Part shown: positions 1-4,643 of the stretch, piece by piece | Layout: each line of letters begins with the position of its first letter | Numbering within the stretch: the first letter of the stretch is position 1 | Notes under the pieces: model-generated | What the model was told of the DNA's origin: nothing | What the model saw: only the letters and a program-made list of their open reading frames with translations | The model's database searches: none | Position numbers and translations under genes: made by a program | Source of the DNA: Acidobacteria bacterium UBA6911 | GTDB taxonomy: Bacteria; Acidobacteriota; UBA6911 | DNA: 6,060 bases | Reading direction: 5' to 3' | Assembly (NCBI GenBank): GCA_002451015.1 | Contig: DKBB01000220.1 | Span: forward strand, 1,834 to 7,893

Positions 1-32
1 CTATATAGTTATTAAATAATCAAGTTGTTTAT

Positions 33-50
33 CGTTTGGGTACCTAAACG
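33..50. promoter_or_regulatory. 18-bp near-perfect palindrome, possible operator
   Basis: The sequence is CGTTT, G, GGTACC, T, AAACG: a symmetric element with a KpnI-like core and one G/T mismatch per half. It lies about 110 bp upstream of the microprotein gene. It could be a repressor or activator site, or the remains of a structure belonging to an upstream gene outside the window. There is no T-run after it, so an intrinsic terminator is unlikely. The symmetry is seen directly; the regulatory role is inference. Confidence 0.3.
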
Positions 51-64
51 TTTCAGCGACACTC

Positions 65-85
65 CGATTCCTTCTACGATTCCTT
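65..85 (+). repeat. 9-bp direct repeat, 12-bp period
   Basis: CGATTCCTT occurs at 65-73 and again exactly at 77-85. The start-to-start distance is 12 bp, slightly more than one helical turn, which would place both copies on nearly the same DNA face. The related words GACACTCCGAT (58-68) and GACACTCGAT (101-110) flank it. It lies in the leader of the microprotein gene. It may be a tandem binding site or a chance duplication. Confidence 0.4.
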
Positions 86-162
86 AATCTTTCCCGCTGA
101 GACACTCGATACCGTATTGTCGCTCCCCCGAAACCCTTAAATATTTTGGAAGGATATCAGCA

Positions 163-279
163 ATGGCTTTTTTAGGTTTGGTTGGTGGACTGATTATCGG
201 CGGTGCTATATTGGCCGGAATTCGTGCAGTAATGAACAGAAAAAAGAAGAGTCACGTAAACTACGCAAGTTTTAAATGA
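163..279 (+). CDS. 38-aa glycine-rich single-pass membrane microprotein
   Basis: This short gene starts with ATG at 163, preceded by GGAAGG at 148-153 (9-nt spacing), and ends with TGA at 277-279. The product starts MAFLGLVGGLIIGGAILAG and has one hydrophobic, glycine-rich segment at about residues 2-19. A basic stretch (RAVMNRKKK, about residues 21-29) and a short polar tail follow. The positive charges after the helix predict an N-out/C-in single-pass inner-membrane protein. The GG/GG spacing resembles helix-packing motifs, so it may oligomerise or bind a larger membrane partner. A nested hairpin lies 36 nt downstream. I do not recognise the family, and no function can be assigned. The good SD, hydrophobic segment and positive-inside pattern argue that it is real, but so short an ORF can arise by chance. 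Confidence 0.6.
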   Translation: MAFLGLVGGLIIGGAILAGIRAVMNRKKKSHVNYASFK

Positions 280-314
280 GCAGTTGTTTAGTGAAGACCC
301 GCAAATTAGTCGCC

Positions 315-362
315 TAAGCCCCGGAGCGGCAGCGCCACGCTGTAGCTTTCATCCGGGGCTTA
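315..362. terminator. Nested hairpin, terminator-like
   Basis: TAAGCCCCGGA at 315-325 is perfectly repeated in inverse as TCCGGGGCTTA at 352-362, giving an 11-bp GC-rich outer stem. Inside the 26-nt loop, CAGCG (330-334) pairs with CGCTG (338-342) around CCA. It stands 36 nt after the microprotein stop and would end that transcript. Only a poor pyrimidine tract (ATTTCTTCC) follows, not a real U-run, so it may instead be a processing or mRNA-stabilising structure. The stem is certain; the termination role is moderate inference. Confidence 0.45.
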
Positions 363-566
363 TCCATTTCTTCCGCCTGCAATGCACCGTCATTAACCCG
401 CAGTATTCCTATACCGATCGAAGCTTTATGAAAATATACCTTTGGGGCTATCCCCCGCCAATTCATCCATAATTTCCACCCCGGAACACTGGTTTTTTAA
501 CATGAAACGTTATAACGTGTAGAGTGCAAAACCGGTTAAATTTCATTCGTCAGGAGAACTATAACC
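363..566. other. Intergenic leader of the EthD-like gene
   Basis: Together with the hairpin, this completes a 287-nt gap between the microprotein and the EthD-like gene. I see no convincing gene in it. A TTG-started frame at 284-472 lacks an SD site and runs straight through the hairpin. Two ACGT cores 8 bp apart (507-510 and 515-518) belong to the heptad-like motif found in other intergenic regions here. TTATAA at 510-515 could serve as a -10 box, but no acceptable -35 box lies 16-18 bp upstream. Confidence 0.5.
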
Positions 567-857
567 ATGATCCGCATTTCCGTTATGTACCCCAAACCCG
601 CAAAATTCGATTTCGATTATTACACAGACAAACACATGAAACTTGTTCACAAGCTGCTGGATTCCTACGGGCTGGTTAAATCGGAAGTAAACAAAGGCAT
701 AGGAGCCTCACCCTATGTAGCCGTGGGACACCTGATTTTCAATTCAATGGAAGAGATGCAGCAGGCGCTCCAGGACCATGATCCGGAACTGTCTGCCGAT
801 GTGGTCAATTTCACCGATGTAAAGCCGCAATTCCAGATCAGCGAGATCCTCGATTAA
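567..857 (+). CDS. EthD family protein (dimeric alpha+beta barrel)
   Basis: The product has 96 residues, the usual size for a stand-alone EthD domain (about 100 aa). Family hallmarks visible are the opening strand MIRISVMYPKP, the FDFDYYTDKHMKLV motif (residues 14-27, with Y18, Y19 and H23), and the closing ADVVNFTDVKPQFQISEI segment (residues 77-94). The fold is a ferredoxin-like barrel that dimerises. The name comes from ethyl tert-butyl ether degradation clusters, but most members, including this one, have no assigned substrate. The start ATG is supported by AGGAG at 552-556 (10-nt spacing). It is flanked by long gaps and converges with the minus-strand gene at 1019, so it is probably monocistronic. 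Family assignment is confident; function is unknown. Confidence 0.85.
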   Translation: MIRISVMYPKPAKFDFDYYTDKHMKLVHKLLDSYGLVKSEVNKGIGASPYVAVGHLIFNSMEEMQQALQDHDPELSADVVNFTDVKPQFQISEILD

Positions 858-1018
858 TCCGCCCGGGAAGAGGCACCGGATTTTTGCCGGATCCGTGGAA
901 ATAACCCGCACGGTTCGCAAGCTATCCATCTAGAGAGCGCCGAAGATATGACAGAGCAGGTATTGTCCTTCAGAGCATTTTTATTTGATCGTTGGAACGT
1001 TTAAAAGGAGTTAGGTAA

Positions 1019-1351
1019 TTACTTTTTCTTGTCTGTTTTAATAAACGTAATCGTGGCATCGGCCGGCAGGGCCAGCCCCACACCGACCTCCAGGGCTTTT
1101 AAAATTGCAGCCGGAACGGGACAGGAAACGTGAGGAACGATTCCCTGGCAGGCGTTCAGCACCTGGGACTCCCCCTTTTTAAAGAGCTCATCCATCATAT
1201 TAAAAGTCGCCGAATCCAGGATTTTTGAAACCTTCCTGTGATTGGGGCAGTCACTTTCAATGACACACTTTGCCCTGTATTTTCCCTGGTCTTCCACCCG
1301 GACGGTGGTCTTAAATCCGCATATTCCTGAAAACACCTCAACCTCGGTCAT
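1019..1351 (-). CDS. DUF6951-like small cysteine-containing protein
   Basis: The 110-residue product is predicted to be soluble, with no signal peptide or membrane segment. It has the pattern SGICGFKT (8-15), ESDCPNH (32-38), NACQG (66-70) and SCPVPAAILKALEV-GLALP (76-96). From memory this matches a family of unknown function found in anaerobes, listed as DUF6951. Cysteines at 11, 29, 35, 68 and 77, with H38 and H74, could bind metal or form a redox site; this is inference. An in-frame ATG at 1363 would add MERD. I prefer ATG at 1351, because GGAGAGGG lies just before it while the earlier ATG has no good SD. It is transcribed divergently from the TIM-barrel gene and convergently with the EthD-like gene. 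Function is unknown. Confidence 0.75.
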   Translation of the reverse strand: MTEVEVFSGICGFKTTVRVEDQGKYRAKCVIESDCPNHRKVSKILDSATFNMMDELFKKGESQVLNACQGIVPHVSCPVPAAILKALEVGVGLALPADATITFIKTDKKK

Positions 1352-1353
1352 AT

Positions 1354-1361
1354 CCCTCTCC
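1354..1361 (-). promoter_or_regulatory. Ribosome binding site deciding the start at 1351
   Basis: On the minus strand GGAGAGGG precedes the ATG at 1351. Its GGAG core leaves a 6-nt spacing. The same bases overlap the alternative ATG at 1363, whose own upstream sequence (GCAAACGTAATGA) lacks a purine-rich SD. This supports the shorter 110-residue protein. Confidence 0.55.
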
Positions 1362-1469
1362 ATTCATTACGTTTGCACCCCGTTAATACCGTAATCGATG
1401 AAAGAGTAGAAAAAAAGTTGTTTATGAAGGTCGATACTTATTCTTCGTATGTAGGAACCTTAGGGTAAA

Positions 1470-1519
1470 ACGTTCAAACGTAGAACGTTAGACGTGAAAC
1501 GTGAAACGTTGCACGTTGA
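1470..1519. repeat. Heptad array: seven ACGT cores, 7-bp period
   Basis: ACGT starts at 1470, 1478, 1485, 1492, 1499, 1506 and 1513. The first step is 8 bp and the next five are exactly 7 bp. The three bases after each core vary (TCA, AGA, TAG, GAA, GAA, TGC, TGA) and are purine-rich, while ACGT is invariant. Because ACGT is self-complementary, the array carries it on both strands. Heptanucleotide intergenic repeats are known in some bacteria (for example the STRR repeats of cyanobacteria); this one is different in sequence. It ends just before the candidate promoter of the TIM-barrel gene. It could be a multi-site binding region or a replication-slippage repeat. Confidence 0.8.
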
Positions 1520-1544
1520 AAGGCTGGCTTATGGCACATGTTAA
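1516..1544 (+). promoter_or_regulatory. Weak sigma-70-like promoter candidate
   Basis: TTGAAA (1516-1521) matches the -35 consensus at five of six positions and overlaps the last heptad. TGTTAA (1539-1544), after a 17-bp spacer, is a poor -10 (three of six). Transcription would begin near 1551, leaving about 50 nt of leader before the TIM-barrel gene. If correct, the heptad array would lie immediately upstream of and partly under RNA polymerase. Confidence 0.2.
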
Positions 1545-1601
1545 TTGACTCAGGCAGCGGCATTCGCATAGCATGAAGCCTTTACGGAGGAACAAGAGGT
1601 C

Positions 1602-2456
1602 ATGAAAGAAGTCGAGCTGATCGGATCGTACTGGACACTGGCAGGGGACGTGCACCCCCATTCCGAAACCGAGTTCAGTCCCTTTAAATTCGAGGACCGG
1701 GTAGAGGCTGCAGCCAAAGCCGGTTTCAGGGGTTTCGCCATCAAGGAAGCCGACCTGGAGCACATCCTCAAGAGACGGACTCTCAAGGAAATCAAGCATA
1801 TACTCGACGACAACGGCATGAAGCACGTTGAACTCGAATTTCTGACCGACTGGTTCTGTGAAGGGGAAGAAAAGAAGAAATCGGACGAGATGAAACATTT
1901 CCTGCTTGCGGCAGCCGAAGCGCTGGAAGCCAGGCATATCAAGGTAGGGGATTTCGAGACCAAAATCACGCCGATGCCCAAGCTGATCGAATCCTTCGCT
2001 GCGCTCTGCAAGGACGCGGAAAACTTCGGAACGAAAATACTGTTTGAGCTTATCGTCGACAGCATGATCAAAACCCTGCCCGAAACCCTGGAGATGGTCG
2101 AGGGAGCCGACGCCCGGAACGGCGGGATCATGATCGACCTGTGGCATGTCGTGAAACTGGGCATTCCCTACGAAGATATCGCTTCTATTCCCTCCCGGTA
2201 CCTGCTCGGCATCGAAATCAACGACGGCACGCTCGAATGTCCCTGGAGCCTTCACGAAGATACCATAAACCACAGGAAATTATGCGGAGAGGGAGAGTTC
2301 GATGTGAAAGGCTTCGTAATATGCATGCTGGAAGCTGGATATGACGGGCCTTGGGGCGTTGAAGTCCTGAGCCAGGAATTGAGGCGGGAGCCGCTCGAAG
2401 AAGCGATACCGCATGCCTTCCGGACGACCATCGCCCAATTCCCCGGGTATTACTGA
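1602..2456 (+). CDS. Sugar phosphate isomerase/epimerase-like TIM-barrel protein
   Basis: The 284-residue product has the size and pattern of the xylose-isomerase-like TIM-barrel superfamily (AP endonuclease 2 type; IolE, IolI, hydroxypyruvate isomerase relatives). Successive beta strands end in conserved acidic or histidine residues: VELEF (E77/E79), KVGDFE (114-119), ILFELI (E149), MIDLWHVVKLG (D179, H182), LGIEINDG (E205, N207, D208) and WGVEVLS (E254). E149, D179 and E254, with H182 or N207, are the likely divalent-metal ligands of an isomerase, epimerase or dehydratase on a sugar-like or keto compound. It is predicted to be cytoplasmic, with no signal peptide. The ATG at 1602 has GGAGG at 1586-1590. 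The E1 alpha gene begins 183 nt downstream on the same strand. Proximity to ThDP enzymes loosely recalls IolE with IolD, but the specific substrate is unknown. Confidence 0.85.
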   Translation: MKEVELIGSYWTLAGDVHPHSETEFSPFKFEDRVEAAAKAGFRGFAIKEADLEHILKRRTLKEIKHILDDNGMKHVELEFLTDWFCEGEEKKKSDEMKHFLLAAAEALEARHIKVGDFETKITPMPKLIESFAALCKDAENFGTKILFELIVDSMIKTLPETLEMVEGADARNGGIMIDLWHVVKLGIPYEDIASIPSRYLLGIEINDGTLECPWSLHEDTINHRKLCGEGEFDVKGFVICMLEAGYDGPWGVEVLSQELRREPLEEAIPHAFRTTIAQFPGYY

Positions 2457-2472
2457 AAGATGGTCGGCGGTC

Positions 2473-2493
2473 AAAAGTCTAAGGCTAAAAGCC
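2473..2493 (-). repeat. GRCYTTN heptad array, inverted arm
   Basis: Read on the minus strand, positions 2493 to 2473 give three consecutive heptads: GGCTTTT, AGCCTTA and GACTTTT. They fit the consensus GRCYTTN with one G-to-A change. The array lies 16 nt after the TIM-barrel stop codon. A short hairpin (AAGGCT 2481-2486 with AGCCTT 2490-2495) is embedded in it and could act as a weak terminator between the TIM-barrel and E1 genes, although it lacks a U-run. Confidence 0.55.
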
Positions 2494-2582
2494 TTCTTTG
2501 GAGACATAGAAGGGCTGACGGATGAATGATTGAAGCCCGAAAACACGGCGGCAACTCACGATGAGCATAAGCGCCTTCGTTA

Positions 2583-2610
2583 AACTTTTGGCCTTCGGCT
2601 TTGGACCTTG
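2583..2610 (+). repeat. GRCYTTN heptad array, direct arm
   Basis: Four consecutive heptads on the plus strand read AACTTTT, GGCCTTC, GGCTTTG and GACCTTG, fitting RRCYTTN with strict 7-bp spacing. The array ends 18 nt before the SD of the E1 alpha gene. It is the inverse counterpart of the array at 2473-2493. In RNA the two could pair over about 20 positions (14 Watson-Crick, 3 G-U, 3 mismatches), enclosing a 96-nt loop. Confidence 0.6.
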
Positions 2611-2628
2611 GACCGGTTGCGATAAGAC

Positions 2629-2634
2629 AGGAGG
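2629..2634 (+). promoter_or_regulatory. Strong RBS fixing the TTG start of E1 alpha
   Basis: A perfect AGGAGG stands 5 nt before TTG at 2640. The in-frame TTG at 2601 lies inside the heptad array with no SD, and the intervening residues (DLGPVAIRQEEP) look non-native. This makes 2640 the start, with a non-ATG codon compensated by an ideal SD. Confidence 0.8.
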
Positions 2635-2639
2635 AACCA

Positions 2640-3605
2640 TTGAATCCCAGTCAGAAACAACAGACTGACCTGTTCAACACGATGCTGACAATCCGGCGTT
2701 TTGAAGAACGGTTGTTCGAAGAATTTTACGCGGGAAGTATTACCGGCTTTGTTCACTCCTACATTGGTGAAGAGGCCATTGCCGCCGGTGTCATGGCCCA
2801 TCTGAAAAAGGAAGACCGCATCGTGAGCCATCATCGCGGTCACGGGCACTGCATCGCCAAAGGTGCGGATATGAAGCGAATGATGGCCGAGATCTACGGA
2901 AAAAAGACCGGCTACTGCAAAGGCAAAGGCGGCTCGATGCATATCGCCGATTTCAGCATCGGCATGCTGGGCGCGGACGGCATTGTCGGAGCCGGACTGC
3001 CGATAGCCACCGGTGCCGCCATGGCGGCACAGCTTGAACGCAAAGGGAAAATCGCCGCCGTTTTCTTCGGCGACGGGGCGTGCCAGGAAGGAGAGTTCCA
3101 CGAAGCCCTCAACCTGACGTCTCTCTGGAAACTTCCGCTGCTTTTCGTCTGCGAAAACAACGGGTACGGCGTGAATACTTCCGTAGGCGAATCCTTCGCA
3201 GCCAAGGAGATCACGCGCGTGCCGGAAGCGTTCCATATTGCCCACAAGACGGTAGACGGAAACGATGTCGAACGTGTCTACCAGGCGGCGGGAGAAGCGG
3301 TGGCACGTTTGAGAAAAGGAGACGGCCCTTTTTTCCTGGAATGTAAAACCTACCGCTGGCACAAGCACTTCCTGTCGGATGCGCTACCGGACCTGCGCCC
3401 TAAAAAGGAGCTGGAAGCATGGAAGAAAAAGTGCCCGGTCAAAGCCTATGAAAAGAAACTGCTCAAGCGCGGTGTTCTCACACCAAAAAAAATAGCGGCC
3501 ATGAACGCCAGAATTATGGATACGGTGGAAGAGGCAAATAAATATGCCCTCGCCAGTCCTTTACCGAAACCAGAGGATGCGCTGCAAGACATCTATTCCA
3601 AGTGA
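2640..3605 (+). CDS. ThDP-dependent dehydrogenase E1 component, alpha subunit
   Basis: This 321-residue protein is the alpha chain of a heterotetrameric 2-oxoacid or acetoin dehydrogenase E1 (AcoA/PdhA family, usually 320-360 aa). With the beta chain it decarboxylates a 2-oxoacid, or cleaves a diketone or acetoin, on thiamine diphosphate in the cytoplasm. Visible motifs are RRFEERL (19-25), SHHRGHGH (63-70, ThDP contact), KGKGGSMHI (94-102), GADGIVGAGLPIATG (111-125), and the ThDP-Mg motif GDGACQEG...ENN (144-151 to 172-174). The C-terminal loop YRWHKHFLSDA (238-248) aligns with YRYHGHSMSDP of human PDH E1 alpha, keeping H243 and D247 but changing Gly to Lys, Ser to Phe and Pro to Ala. Start is TTG at 2640. 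The beta gene follows after 7 nt. No E2 or E3 gene is visible, so the electron acceptor and substrate are uncertain; the sequence looks closer to acetoin-type than to classical PDH. Confidence 0.9.
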   Translation: MNPSQKQQTDLFNTMLTIRRFEERLFEEFYAGSITGFVHSYIGEEAIAAGVMAHLKKEDRIVSHHRGHGHCIAKGADMKRMMAEIYGKKTGYCKGKGGSMHIADFSIGMLGADGIVGAGLPIATGAAMAAQLERKGKIAAVFFGDGACQEGEFHEALNLTSLWKLPLLFVCENNGYGVNTSVGESFAAKEITRVPEAFHIAHKTVDGNDVERVYQAAGEAVARLRKGDGPFFLECKTYRWHKHFLSDALPDLRPKKELEAWKKKCPVKAYEKKLLKRGVLTPKKIAAMNARIMDTVEEANKYALASPLPKPEDALQDIYSK

Positions 3606-3612
3606 GGCGACA

Positions 3613-4569
3613 ATGCGAGAGATTACATACGATCAGGCGGCCAATGAAGCCATTCGGGAGGAATTCCGCAGGGATCCCCGAACCGTCCACCTGTCAACCG
3701 ACCTGCCGGTGGAACTGAGGCAGGAATTCGGATCCGACCGTATCCGGATCACACCGATTGCCGAGAACAACTTTGTCGGTGCGTCGATCGGCCTGGCGGG
3801 AAGCGGGTTCCGCACCGTAGCCAACATAAGAATGGCGACTTTCGGCTTCGTTGCCCTGGACCAGATGATGAATCATGCCGCCAAAATCACCTATATGTTC
3901 GGCGGCCAGGCTAAATTCCCCATCCTGTACCGGATGACTGTAGGAGGGGGGTTCCAGGGAGCCGCGGAGCACTCCATCAGCCCGTATTCGATGTACATGA
4001 ACGTACCGGGTTTGAAGATACTCCTGCCGACAACGCCCTATGATGTCAAAGGCCTTCTGAAGACGGCCCTGCGGGACAACAATCCCGTGGTTTCCTTCGA
4101 ACACTTCCTGCTTGGCGGCACCAGCGGCAAAGTGCCTGAAAAGGAATATTTCATTCCCTTCGGGAAAGCAGACATCAAGAAAAAAGGAACCGACGTTACT
4201 GTAGTCGCCCTTGCAAAGATGGTTCACGAAGCGCTTGCTGCCGCCGAGGAACTGTCCCGGCAAGGCATCTCCGTCGAAGTCATCGACCCTAGAACGCTGA
4301 TTCCCTTCGACAAGCAGACGGTCATCCGGTCGGTGAAGAAGACCGGGCGCCTGGTAGTAGTCGATGAAGCCTGCCAGACCTGCAGCGCGGCTGCCGAGAT
4401 AATCGCCTTCACCGCCTCCGAAAAATCGGTGTTCCACAAATTGAAGGCGGCTCCCGTCAGGGTCTGCGGTCTTGATATCCCGATTCCCTTCAGCACGCCG
4501 ATGGAGAAATTCGCCCTGCCGGACAAAAAGAAAATTATCAGGGCGGTCAGGGATGTAATGAACGGCTGA
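3613..4569 (+). CDS. ThDP-dependent dehydrogenase E1 component, beta subunit
   Basis: The 318-residue product is the partner chain of E1 (AcoB/PdhB family, about 320-340 aa) with a pyrimidine-binding domain and a transketolase C-terminal domain. Conserved elements are ITPIAENNFVGASIGLAGSG (46-65, with E51 the expected cofactor-activating glutamate), NHAAKITYMFGG (87-98), AAEHSISPYS (117-126, H120), VPGLKILLPTTPYDVKGLL (131-149), VIDPRTLIPFD (223-233) and VKKTGRLVVVDEA (241-253). The GEDVG segment usual near residue 30 is replaced by LSTDLP. Start ATG 3613 is chosen because GTGAGG (3602-3607), overlapping the alpha stop, precedes it by 5 nt and the protein then begins like the family; an upstream ATG at 3544 lies inside the alpha gene. 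The spacing indicates translational coupling with alpha. Identity as E1 beta is firm; substrate is unknown. Confidence 0.9.
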   Translation: MREITYDQAANEAIREEFRRDPRTVHLSTDLPVELRQEFGSDRIRITPIAENNFVGASIGLAGSGFRTVANIRMATFGFVALDQMMNHAAKITYMFGGQAKFPILYRMTVGGGFQGAAEHSISPYSMYMNVPGLKILLPTTPYDVKGLLKTALRDNNPVVSFEHFLLGGTSGKVPEKEYFIPFGKADIKKKGTDVTVVALAKMVHEALAAAEELSRQGISVEVIDPRTLIPFDKQTVIRSVKKTGRLVVVDEACQTCSAAAEIIAFTASEKSVFHKLKAAPVRVCGLDIPIPFSTPMEKFALPDKKKIIRAVRDVMNG

Positions 4570-4584
4570 TAGAAATGCGGCCAT

Positions 4585-4606
4585 GAACGTTCCGCTTTTG
4601 AACGTT
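4585..4606 (+). repeat. Pair of GAACGTT heptads, 15 bp apart
   Basis: GAACGTT occurs at 4585-4591 and 4600-4606, each containing the palindromic hexamer AACGTT. The pair lies in the 74-nt gap between E1 beta and the Tat-ThDP gene. The start-to-start distance of 15 equals 7+8, matching the steps in the array at 1470-1519. A related pair, GATCGTT (987-993) and GAACGTT (995-1001), stands between the two convergent small genes. Confidence 0.5.
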
Positions 4607-4643
4607 TAACCTTGATTAAACTCCGATTGTGGAGGGCGTTCCG

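Larger units (their letters stand above)
1352..1601. other. Divergent intergenic region
   Basis: These 250 bp separate the minus-strand DUF6951-like gene from the plus-strand TIM-barrel gene and should carry promoters for both. The region holds an A-run (about 1410-1416), the heptad array at 1470-1519, a weak sigma-70-like element at 1516-1544, and the SD GGAGG at 1586-1590 (11 nt before the ATG). No additional gene is apparent. Confidence 0.5.

Noticed and set aside
284..472. 62-codon plus-strand frame starting with TTG
   Set aside because: It has no SD site, its start overlaps nothing useful, it runs through the nested hairpin, and its product shows no recognisable domain.
874..897. CACCGGAT...ATCCGTG imperfect hairpin after the EthD-like gene
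   Set aside because: The stem is short with a bulge and no U-run follows, so it is too weak to call a terminator.
948..1004. 18-codon frame ATG...TAA between the EthD-like and DUF6951-like genes
   Set aside because: It has a weak SD, no recognisable features, and ends in the GAACGTT motif; too short to support.
1532..1548. TGGCAC...TTGA resembling a sigma-54 promoter
   Set aside because: The GG-N10-GC spacing is not met: TT, not GC, occupies the -12 position.
1488..2273. Minus-strand 261-codon frame opposite the TIM-barrel gene
   Set aside because: It lies antisense to a gene with clear family motifs and its translation looks like typical antisense composition (many F, H, R) with no domain.
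2580..3368. Minus-strand 262-codon frame opposite E1 alpha
   Set aside because: Shadow of the E1 alpha gene, whose catalytic motifs are unmistakable.
3694..4584. Minus-strand 296-codon frame opposite E1 beta
   Set aside because: Shadow frame with no SD and no recognisable family.
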